The notes under the pieces were generated by a model. That model was not told the DNA's origin. It did no database searches and saw nothing but the letters and a program-made list of their open reading frames with translations. The position numbers and the translations under genes are program-made. Shown in pieces: positions 44,266 through 53,588 of a stretch of 64,000 nucleotides of DNA (positions within the stretch are counted from its first letter, which is position 1; each line of letters starts with the position of its first letter). Where the stretch lies: assembly GCA_019915135.1 (NCBI GenBank), contig JAHLMK010000031.1:186001-250000 (forward strand), read 5' to 3'. The DNA is from Strobilurus pachycystidiatus (lineage: Eukaryota; Basidiomycota; Agaricomycetes; Agaricales; Physalacriaceae).

Positions 44266-45058
44266 ATGTTTTGGTCCAACTATGATATCGCGCCTTTCCA
44301 AATCTCCCTACCAAGCAAAGACAAGCATCGGCCCTACACTCTCGATGTCCGGCCGAAAGCAATGTATGCCGCTGTCGGGGACGTCTCGTTTGGGCAGCTT
44401 AAAGGCATCGTGAAGCTCATCCCCGTCCCCGTACCCCCCTCTTCCAAGCGCAAGCTCGAGATTGAAAGCCGGAAGAAACTCCTTCAAAGGGCACGTCTCG
44501 AGATTGAGATCCTCAAACGCATCCGTGGATGCTCCCCATTTCTCGTCGAATGCATTTTCACTACCTGGCACAGGTGCCACAAAGATTCCAAGATCAAGAA
44601 GATTGCTTGCATGGTCACGGTGAGCCAACAGTGCCGTGTTGTGGCGCCACACTGACCTGTGCATACAGACTCCGTACCAGATGACTCTTGGAGACTATCT
44701 GACCAGATCAGAGGATCCGTTTCACTTTGAGAGGATGCAACACATCTCCACCGAAATTGTAAGTGTTGACGTTGTGGATGGGTGATACACGTGTTGACGG
44801 GATTGCGGATGTGGCTGTCAGCTTCTTGGACTTGATGCTCTTCACTCACGGAACATTGTGCATGGCAATCTCAAGATAGAGAGCATCATGCTTGACCACG
44901 GCCATGTACGCATCACCTATTTCTCTTCCAGTGGCATCTACCACCAGATGACAAAGCAATCATCTGGGTTTGACTTGTACGCTTTTGGTGTCGTACTGTG
45001 GTTCCTAGTGACAAGGTCAATCTCCCCCAACTGGAAGGTCCTTAAAGTAATCCAGTAG
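44266..45058 (+). CDS. Degenerate protein-kinase-like protein (pseudokinase or decaying gene)
   Basis: Exons are 44266-44619, 44669-44758 and 44822 to at least 45009. The introns are 49 and 63 nt, both phase 0, with GTGAGC/ATACAG and GTAAGT/TGTCAG. The N-lobe part has a helix LLQRARLEIEILKRIR resembling alpha-C. The C-lobe reads GLDALHSRNIVHGNLKIES, where HGN replaces HRD and I find no DFG. FDLYAFGVVLWFLV then matches the DVWSFGVVLWEL region. Loss of both catalytic aspartates argues against kinase activity. The frame stops at 45058. A possible later exon around 45,280-45,400 (YPESRPSVRELFLYGL) resembles a kinase C-terminus, so the 3' model is open. Confidence 0.6.
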
Positions 45059-45849
45059 CAATTCAGATGCTCTAACAGACCTTCAGGAACACCTCAACTT
45101 ACGCTTTTGTCCGATCAACTCACAACTTTTGATCGACCTCAGAGAGAGCTCGACTGAGATGCAGGCAGACTCAGCTTGAAGGTGATATCAGGTTCATGAC
45201 TTGTTATTTGACAAGGCTAGTTGTTCTGCAAGCACTTGCCGTGTAGTTCTAAGAACTGATGAGAACTTGTAGCTCTTGATATCCTACCCGGAGTCCAGAC
45301 CATCTGTCAGGGAGCTGTTTTTGTATGGACTCTTTGACCTTGACATGCCTTCTGTTCGACAGAGTTATGAACAACAGGCACTCGGGGGTCCGTACGATTC
45401 TACCCGCAATTCTTGGACTTCGAGTTGACCAAAGACCCGTTCTAGATATTGAGTACCATCGGGACGCAGCTGGTGACAAGGTCATGACTATCCGCAATAT
45501 GAAGGATGTTGTGCCAACCAAGTCCTAGAGTCCTGAGATTTCTAGCCTGATGGACAATCAAGTTGCTTCCGTTTCTATATCTACCAATGACATCTAAAGC
45601 ACATCCACCAATGTAATATACATCAGAGCATTTACGATTCAAAACTTCACAGATATAAGTATGAGTCCAGATCAGAGAAGACCAAACAAGACGTTGACTA
45701 GAAATGGTGCTCAACACGCGGCCAACAGCACTGAGCATACCGACTACTTTACGCATCAAAATGGGGTCCGGGATCCGGGATCTTGATGACGCATGTGTCG
45801 TTGACCCGCAATATAGACAGCTGTTTTGCCGACGTTTTTGGGGTACAGG
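45059..45849. other. Kinase-like gene 3' part or remnant, otherwise empty
   Basis: It contains a segment near 45,280-45,400 that resembles a kinase C-lobe end in one frame. Apart from that I see no coding signal. Confidence 0.4.
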
Positions 45850-45926
45850 GCTTTTAAATATTGTTGATCAAATGCGGTCGATTGCCGAAAGAAATTGAAA
45901 AATGCGAGAAATTCAATAAATTCATT
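45850..45926. repeat. Left arm of a 77 bp inverted repeat
   Basis: It is the reverse complement, at roughly 90 percent identity, of 46508-46584, with 581 bp between. Both include a TTTAAATATTG TATA-like core and a GAATTTATTGAATTTC-type segment. Confidence 0.75.
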
Positions 45927-46507
45927 CACTGCTTACCGCCACTGTCTCCGACGATCTTGATGCATGATTGTGCTTAGAAACCTCAAGGCCATGTCTGGGC
46001 CTAGCTTAGACAGGCTTGTTTCCCTGTTTTTGCATGAGTTAGGTATCGTACCTTTGGACCGTCATTCTGGCCAATGCCACGCATGAGCACCGGCTCAGTA
46101 CCTCCGTGAATATCTCATGTACCTCCGTGACTATCTGAGGACTCACCCATGGCTTCTACAAGTAACTCTAGAGGTATTGCAGCACACGGAGAGTGGTTGA
46201 ACAGGCCATGATGCATGCTCGCGTCCAGTACATCCTGCCATGTTCTTGAAATGCCAGCTAGCATACCCACCACGCCTCCACGACCTCGGTAAACTGATAT
46301 ACAATGTAAAGGGGCTTGATCCAAGCTGGGAAGTGCCCGGTGGTAGCCCTAAGCAAGCTCAAACAACAGAGTTGCATCAACGCGCGTCGTGGACTATTCA
46401 CTTCTTTTGGGACCCCAACGGACCTTCCTCGTGCCACCCAACTCTCTAGTATGTCTATACAGCTATTTACTACATGTATGGAAGCAATATATGCCAAGCT
46501 CTCACTA

Positions 46508-46584
46508 GAATGAATTTATTGAATTTCTTGTCTTTTTCAATTTCTTTCGGCGATTGACCGCATTCGGTCAACAATATTTAAAAG
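46508..46584. repeat. Right arm of the 77 bp inverted repeat
   Basis: It ends 16 bp before the ATG of the broken BTB gene, so it is also that gene's proximal promoter. The 581 bp between the arms holds no recognised protein. Confidence 0.75.
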
Positions 46585-46600
46585 CCAGGTCGACGAAGAT

Positions 46601-47609
46601 ATGTGTGCCTCTAAACGCCAAAGGACCGATGATGTGGGAAACACTCCTTACACTTGTAGCACTGCTCTTTGGTTGGACGACGGCAACATCATCCTCGTTA
46701 GTGCACAGTCCAAAGCGTTCAAAGTCCATCGCAGTGTTCTGGCAATGCAGTCCGACTTCTTCAAGGACATGTTGAAACTTGGGCGCCCCGAAGCAGAGAG
46801 TGAAGTCTCCAATGCAGACAATCCTTCGGTGCTTGTTCTTCTCGTAACCGACCATAGCGATGATTTGCTGTATTTTCTGCAATACCTCAATATCCCCAAG
46901 TACGTCTATCATTCCCCGCCCAATCATGTACCAAGCAATCTCTTCATAGCTACTTCAAAACCGGCACGTGCACTCCGTACAAGCAGTCATCCGGAATGCT
47001 TTTCATGGCGACAAAATACCTATGCCAGAGTCTTTGTGCGGAGATCATCAAGCACCTGTACCTCATCTACCCCCCCCCCCCCCCAAAAGTCAAAGGAGAC
47101 ACTATGTTTCAATCCCCAACCCCCTCTTGTTCTACAGTGAAATGTACAGAACCATGGCGTCCTCGCTATCCGTATGGCACGCGAGAACGCCGTACCCGAA
47201 ATTCTGCCGGTGGCCTTTTACTACGCCGCCAACATACCGCCCCAGATCTATGTCAATTTGAAACCTGCCTTGTCTTTGGACGATAGAGGTCGTTTGATGG
47301 TTGGCCGTCAGAAGCTTTCGGTGATGCCATTTGAGGTGGCCTGGCAGCACATTCTTAACTGGGACATTGAACAAGGCGGGTGCGAGGATCGGGACTGTCA
47401 GAGCACCTGATGGTCCACAGGCTGCCGGGCTCAATTTGATGCCGCACGAGGAATTTGCGAACCAAGTGGCCGCCGCAGAGGAGGAACCAGACGGATCATT
47501 GTGCAAAGAGTGCTTTGACGAGTGAGAGCATGCCGAGAAGGCGGCTTATGACGATGCTTGGGCTGATCTTCCTGCGTGTTTTGGCTTAGATGTCTGGCCG
47601 GAAAAATGA
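46601..47609 (+). pseudogene. BTB/POZ-domain protein, broken copy
   Basis: The BTB start is clear: WLDDGNIILVSAQSKAFKVH then RSVLAMQSDFFKDML. A phase-2 intron (46900-46949) occurs at the same place as in the two intact paralogues. ATKYLCQSLCAEIIKHLY follows. The frame is then lost around a run of 15 cytosines (47070-47084) and regained as VLAIRMARENAVPEILPVAFYY. It is lost again after 47,407 and regained as GLNLMPHEEFANQ, then hits an in-frame TGA near 47,523 before AWADLPACFGLDVWPEK. At least three lesions make it a pseudogene. The homopolymer could in part be a sequencing error. Confidence 0.82.
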
Positions 47610-47919
47610 TTGGTGTCTGCTGTTTAGAGACAGGAATTCTTAACTTTCAGTCGTCCTCACTCAATGCTAGCATTTGCTTTGTAGCATGTTTGTTTTTCTT
47701 GTATTGTGAGAGTTGGGAAGTCCAGTGGCGTGAAATATTTACTCGTTGCTCGATGTATATACTCAGCCAATTACTCAGTACTCAAACCGCGTCTGAATCA
47801 GCCAAACCAGAATTTGAAGGATTGAAATGCGGACATTACATAATTCATCATCTCAAGATCTCGTGACCGCAACAACTCTTTCTGCAACCGCCACCTACTG
47901 ACACTGTCAGTGTATCGGC
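47610..47919. other. Intergenic between BTB copies
   Basis: A T-rich 3' region of the broken copy and the promoter of the next BTB gene. No coding signal was seen. Confidence 0.5.
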
Positions 47920-48981
47920 ATGGAGCAGGCACCTGAAGACGGGCCACGGCCCCCCAAGCGCCCGCGCTTCTCAGATCAAGATGGCACCCAATACGATACG
48001 CAATCCTCCGACTTCTGGTTCGACGACGGAAACATCATTCTCATCAGCGCACAAAAAACCGCATTCCGCGTCCACCGCGGCATCCTCACGAAGAATTCCG
48101 AGTTTTTTCGCGATATGTTTCAACTCGGTGTCCCGGAGCCTTCTCCCATGGAGAAGGAATGCACCAAGCTTCCGCTGACCGACTCCACTGACGAGTTGAG
48201 GCTATTTTTGCATGTTTTTTATACCGTCGGGTGGGTACTCGCGTTCTGTCTCCCTACTTGCCTTAACCGGCATCATAGATACTTTTATCCTGGCGCGTCT
48301 TCCACTCCCCTCAATCAGCTCGCGTGTATCCTTCAGCTAGCAACCAAATACCTTTGCCAGTCACTCCGCGCTGACGTGATCCGCCATCTCGAGAGAATTT
48401 TCCCCTCTCGCCGCGATCTCCTCGTGAAGGGGCTGGAACTTCTCTCTGGCAGCCCCCGTGACGTACATCGTCGGCGGCGAGAGGATGCCTTCCTGGCCAT
48501 TAGCATAGCCAGAGAGAATGGCATATCTTCCATCCTCCCGGCCGCCTTTTATACGGCCGCGACGGTGAACCCGACACCGCCTCTTCTTTCCCAGCTGTCC
48601 CGGGAGGATGAACGCCGCCTTCTCCTCGGACGCATCAAATTACTCGAAAATGCACACTCAATTGCCTGGGGACATCTCTCTACTAGTGGCTGGCACGATT
48701 GTGAAGCTGACGACCCCGATCCATGCAGACAGGCTCGCTGGGACGCGCTGCTGTCCATCACAGGTCTGGTACCAGTCACCGGCCTTGGTTGCGGACTCGA
48801 TCTGTTCTTGCTTCCGGAGATACATCAAAGACAGGAATGGCGATTGGATGAGGGGGATGAAGGAGGTCAGATGTGCAGAGGGTGCTACCAGGAATGGAAA
48901 AGGGCGGAAATCCATGGCTACGATGTTGTGTGGAAAATGATTCCGCGTATGTTTGATCTGGAGCCTTGGCCTAAACAGTAG
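47920..48981 (+). CDS. BTB/POZ-domain protein, copy 2
   Basis: The BTB domain is at residues about 25-110, with DFWFDDGNIILISAQKTAFR, VHRGILTKNSEFFRDMF and a TDSTDELRLFLHVFY end. ATKYLCQSLRADVIRHLERI follows. The rest is typical of basidiomycete BTB proteins, with a C-rich MCRGCYQEWK near the end and a terminal LEPWPKQ. The unspliced frame is 353 residues. A 48 nt intron at 48231-48278 (GTGGGT...CTTAAC...CATAG, phase 2) matches the intron of the neighbouring copies and leaves 337 residues. Because it is a multiple of three without a stop, both forms are translatable. Such proteins form protein-interaction or ubiquitin-ligase adaptors in other systems; the role here is unknown. Confidence 0.85.
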   Translation: MEQAPEDGPRPPKRPRFSDQDGTQYDTQSSDFWFDDGNIILISAQKTAFRVHRGILTKNSEFFRDMFQLGVPEPSPMEKECTKLPLTDSTDELRLFLHVFYTVGWVLAFCLPTCLNRHHRYFYPGASSTPLNQLACILQLATKYLCQSLRADVIRHLERIFPSRRDLLVKGLELLSGSPRDVHRRRREDAFLAISIARENGISSILPAAFYTAATVNPTPPLLSQLSREDERRLLLGRIKLLENAHSIAWGHLSTSGWHDCEADDPDPCRQARWDALLSITGLVPVTGLGCGLDLFLLPEIHQRQEWRLDEGDEGGQMCRGCYQEWKRAEIHGYDVVWKMIPRMFDLEPWPKQ

Positions 48982-49328
48982 TTTTTTTCTCTCGTATCGA
49001 GGCGGCTGTGATAAGTACATCATTTATGTCCTTGGGCACCCTTTTATGCACCTCCCAGTCCGTTTAGCGTGTGCTCTGGTGTATTAGCCAACGAATTCCA
49101 GCTTTTGTTTTCGTCTCAAGCCGGTATCTTCTTGCTTTGCGAGCCCATGAACATGCGTTGTAATCTTCAAGCCTCAAGCGTGTGTTTGCCTCACGACTCT
49201 TCGAACGGGTTATTTCTGTTGCAGATGGCGAGTACAATGAGTCTGACAGTGGCGTCACTGAAACCGCCTTTGGTCTCGTGATCGTGACAGCTCTCTGTCC
49301 ACGACTACCACCGCGATTTTACTTCTAG
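48982..49328. other. Intergenic between BTB copies 2 and 3
   Basis: No coding signal. It holds the 3' end of copy 2 and the promoter of copy 3. Confidence 0.5.
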
Positions 49329-50392
49329 ATGGAGCAAACACCCGACGAACCCCAACGTCCCTCCAAACGCGTGCGCATTTCCGACGATGAAGACTCGCAG
49401 CAATACAATACAGAAGACACCGACTTCTGGTTCGAGGATGGAAACATCATTCTCATCAGCGCCGCAAAAAGGGCATTTCGCGTCCACCGCGGCGTCCTCA
49501 CGCGGAATTCCGAGTTCTTTCGCGACGTGTTCAAGCTCGGAGTACCCACCTTGGAGACGGAGCAGAGACTTGTTTTGACGGACTCCACTGACGATTTGAC
49601 GCATTTTCTTCACGTTTTGTATACCATCGGGTCAGTGGCTTTATCTGGACTGCGCACATCTCTGACAGGGGATTTCTTCCCAGGTATTTCTTTCCGGGTA
49701 CGACTCGCACGCCCGTCGATCACCTCGCGTGCATCCTCCGCATGGCCACAAAATATCTCTGTCAAACCATTCGCGCAGACGTCATTCGCCACCTCGAACA
49801 CATATTTCCCTCCCGACGCGACTTGCTCCTGAAAGGACTCGCACTTGTCCCCGAGCCACTCGGTTCCTGCTCCCCCGGCACCCTACCACTCGGTCGCGAA
49901 AGCGCCTTCCTAGCCATACAAACAGCGAGGGAAAACGACATATCGTCTTTTCTCCCTGCGGCATTTTACGTCGCCGCGACTCTCGAACTCACAGACGAGC
50001 GTCTCGAGCATCTGTCCCGCGAGGATGAGCGCCGGCTCCTCCGCGGCCGCTCGCGCATACAAGGGGAGGTCGGGAGAGTCGCGCAGAAGCATGTGACCAC
50101 CTACGACTGGGAGGACTGCGAGTTTGATTCCGATTCATGCCGCCGTGCGTTCATGAGGATCATGGGCAACACTGCGCGCATCTGTGGTCAACCCCACATC
50201 GACCTCTTCCTCCACCCATGTGGGATCTCTGCCGATTATACTGTCTTGACTGAAATGGGCGATGATGACGAGGAGAGAATATGTGCTGAGTGCTTTTCTT
50301 GGTGGAAGGACAGAGAGCGCCTTGCGTATGATCAGCTCTGGGAAGAGATACCTGCACACTTCGAACTAGAGCCTTGGCCGAAGAACAGCTAG
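49329..50392 (+). CDS. BTB/POZ-domain protein, copy 3
   Basis: Exon 1 is 49329-49630 and exon 2 is 49684-50392. The 53 nt phase-2 intron (GTCAGT...CTGAC...CCCAG) gives 336 residues. The BTB core is DFWFEDGNIILISAAKRAFR, VHRGVLTRNSEFFRDVF and LTDSTDDLTHFLHVLY. ATKYLCQTIRADVIRHLEHI and an acidic C-terminus with ICAECFSWWKDRE and LEPWPKN follow. It is the closest relative of copy 2 and lies 347 bp downstream of it on the same strand. That fits local tandem duplication. It is intact. Confidence 0.88.
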
Positions 50393-50960
50393 TACGCTCT
50401 GCTCTTGATTGAACATTGAGTAATGGTCTCATGCTCCAGAATCGCTCGTGAATGCTCTCATGATAATAACAGCCTCTATTTCTATCAGGTACGTTGTCTT
50501 GTATCCTGCTCCTGTACTTGTGGTTCCTAATTGGCTCAGTACACCGTGTATTTCTTTCGGCATTACTCGTTGTATCTTCTTTCTTTCCACTGCCTTAACT
50601 GGTTTTCGTTCGTCTTGTCACTATGTATGAGGCGCAGGGGATTTTCGTCGTCCGAAGACTCGTTAGAAACGGGAGAAACAAGATGGGCATGCGATAGTGA
50701 CCCATAACAGGATAGTCAAGCAAACTTTCGCGTCCCACAGACCAGTCGGGCCTTCACATACGCTGTAAAATCAACGCGACTAGAAAGGTTTGCGATTCAG
50801 CAAGGCCCTTTCCAGAATACTGAGATCGTAATCCGACAAATGATTTGAAACAATAGTAGGTGACAGTATGTATAAACACAACAGCAGATCTACGTCGTAT
50901 CAGTGTATGATGTACAACAACAAGAAGCAAGCGAGTATCGTATGATAGGCCGTGATAAAA
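50393..50960. other. Convergent intergenic region
   Basis: It lies between the 3' ends of BTB copy 3 and ROT1. It is T-rich and has no coding signal. Confidence 0.5.
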
Positions 50961-51782
50961 TTAGACGTGGAGCACGAGCGCGCTCACCACAGAGATCAGC
51001 GCCATGGTCAACGAGGTCGGGCCCACCATTGTGGCCTGCGCGTCACTCCTCACTCTCAACGGTTCCCCCCTTGCTCCAATCGAGGTGTCCGCGGGCTGAG
51101 TCACACTCCTCAACTGCTGTAGCGGCAGCATATTCGGGCTCGTCGAGTACTGCTTGAACGGCGCATAATACGTGCCGTCAAACTTCTGCATCGTCAGCAC
51201 GTATCCCTGGTCCGTGCTCTGCGCGATGGTCCACCAGTTCACGACAATGGTGTCGTTGTTTCCCTCTATGAGGTTGGACACCGCGGCGCAGGACTTCTGG
51301 ACCTGCTGGTATCCGTCGCCGTTGGGGAAGAGGAACATGGTGCCGTTGAGCTCGTTGGTGAAGTGCCCGTGCTGCCAGAGGAGGTAGCCGGTTATGCAGG
51401 TTGGGTCGGTGGCGTTGGAGACGAAGGAATATTGGGCGTATTCGTACCAGCCGTCATCGGTGCTATCGTCACATGGAATTAGTGCCTAGAGAAGGACCAG
51501 GAGCGCAGGACCCACAAGGAGACAGATACGCCCGCGGTGGAGGGGTATGTGAAGCGCTCTTGAGCCGGATTTGCAAAGCCCTGTACGTCGTCAGACTCCA
51601 ACATCATACGGCCCAGCCAAGAGAAGACGCACCGGTCCCGTAATGACATGCATAGCGCCCGTGGACCACGTCCCCGTTAGAGAAGTGATGTTGTGCTGGC
51701 GGTCGTACACGATGTCCGCGCCCGTGTTCTGCGCCAGCACGGACGTCGCCAAGCCCAGAAGGGAGAAAAGGGTCGTAATCAT
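50961..51782 (-). CDS. ROT1-like endoplasmic-reticulum chaperone
   Basis: Exons are 51782-51633, 51580-51516 and 51462-50961. The introns are 52 nt (phase 0, CTGAC branch) and 53 nt (phase 2), giving 238 residues. A signal peptide MITTLFSLLGLATSVLA is followed by DIVYDRQHNITSLTGTWSTG, VITGP, GFANPAQERFTYPSTAGVSV, the spliced FTDDGWYE and a GDGYQQVQKSCAAVSN block. STSPNMLPLQQLR and a hydrophobic C-terminal segment end it. This is the ROT1 family order. ROT1 in yeast is an essential ER membrane protein that helps glycoprotein folding and cell-wall beta-1,6-glucan synthesis. N-glycosylation sequons are present, as expected. I see no defect. Confidence 0.9.
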
Positions 51783-52309
51783 CGAAAAGAAAGGAAAGTG
51801 CAGGCGCTGGTGATGGGAAAGAGCAACTCAATACTAACGGCTTGGTTGGCATCTGGTTATCCCACGCTGGCGGTCATGCCCGCGCCGACGGCAGGATAAA
51901 ATATCTCATCAATTTCTCTCTGTACAAAAGCGCACTGATTCTAATACACCACAACTGACTCTCTACCAATATTGGGCGGCACGGACGCGTCAAGTACGTG
52001 ATGCGGATGGATCGCCGACGATCGCGTCGGGGCCTATTGGTAATTTCATAGAGCTCTTTCAGGGAACAAGCGGACACCTGCGTAACCGCTGCGTACAATG
52101 GTCGCGTCAGGACTTACTAACAATAGAGGACACGGTCGCCTTACTTTCGTTATTCATAAAATTCCCCCCACTTTATACTCTCGTGCTTGCAGAGACTGGT
52201 GTGTACATTTTCGTTCCTCAGAGTCGTGCCTTGACTAACGTTCGGATGAATGTCCCTATGGCCCGGTTCCATGCTCTTCATAGTGTTGCAAGCTACAACT
52301 TGAAGAACA
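51783..52309. other. ROT1 promoter region and spacer
   Basis: It holds the minus-strand ROT1 promoter and 5' leader and about 400 bases without coding signal, up to the edge of the inverted duplication. Confidence 0.45.
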
Positions 52310-53588
52310 TAATACTACAAGCGAGGAGGAGAGAGCGAGTGAGAGAGTGGAGAGTTAGAGACCGGTCGAACGTCGAGCGCCACATCAAGACATCACCCTA
52401 TCCATCACAGAACACTAATCGACTCACATAACGATCGTGCACAATTCCACAGACGCCCTCCAATTGTACGCGCTTATCGAATCTGTTGCACGAAGGTTCG
52501 CGGGCCGGACACGCCGCTGTCCAGAATTGTGCTACTGGTGCAGGTCGTAAGGGAGATTGTATTCTTGATAGCCATCTTCCTGGGGAGGAGAGTGAGAAGG
52601 AGGTAGGGTGAGGGAAGGGAAAGAAGCGAGTGAGAGCGGGAGAGCTGGATACGGGAGGAGTAGGGGGGCGAGGGGCGTTGACGAGGTCCGAGGAAGGGGA
52701 GGGAGTGCGATGAGATGAGATGGGAGGGGGAGGAGGAACGAGGGAAGAGGCGTCGGTGAGGAGTCTGGAGAGAACAGAGAGAGGAGAGCGTCGAGCGAAC
52801 GAGGGAGATAAGAGTTGCGGTATGAGTCGCCTCCGCCCGCGAGAAACGAAATCAAAGAAAATACACGCACCCTATGCTTCTGTCTTCCATTGCTTCGTGG
52901 CGCATCTCCGTAGGTTTCGTCTCTCGGATGTTATTGTGCTTTTGGGGTCGCGTCCGGAGATGATGGGTCGCGTTGAGAGATGATGGCAGAAAGGAAACAA
53001 GCGAACGCACGCTGTGCGGCACCATTTCCGACGTGTCATGGGCCGGTTCGTGTTCTGTAAATGCGAGGGTAGCAGCTGTCGGTACCTGGGAGGCGTCTGC
53101 GAGAGTTGTTTCGATTGGGTGAAGGTCGAGGAACGGTAGACGGCGGAGGAGGCGGCTTGCTGACAAGACAGTCCCCGTCCTGCCGTCGCCGCGGACATTT
53201 GGGGTGATGCGCGGCACAGATTGGAATTGGTGGTGGCCTGTGAGAGGAAGCGCACGGGCGTCAGCGTGCTGTGTGTCAGAAAGAATGGACGCCTCTACAG
53301 CGGAGATGATTGGAGAATGCTGTGAGCGACAGCGCAGATAGTATGCGTCGCTCACGCCGCACGGAATGAATGAAGAGAAAACAATATCACGCACCTTGAA
53401 GCCTACCTTTGCGTGATAACGGCGAAAGCGGGGCAAAAGTTGCCGATGGTGGAGGAAAGGATCAGTGTGACATCAGCGTGTTACATTCTGTCAATCAATC
53501 AATACACGGACCCAGGATTGCCGGAGACAGCGTGGAACACACGCTTCGACACTCCTTGATACCGAACAGTCACAACCACAGAACGACC
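52310..53588 (+). promoter_or_regulatory. NLR promoter/leader module, copy B
   Basis: This is the counterpart of 30.34-31.54 kb. It includes a purine-rich tract (52,570-52,745), CGTCCGGAGATGATGG near 52,950 and TATGCGTCGCTCACGCCGCA near 53,341, ending in the leader before the NLR-B ATG. Confidence 0.65.
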
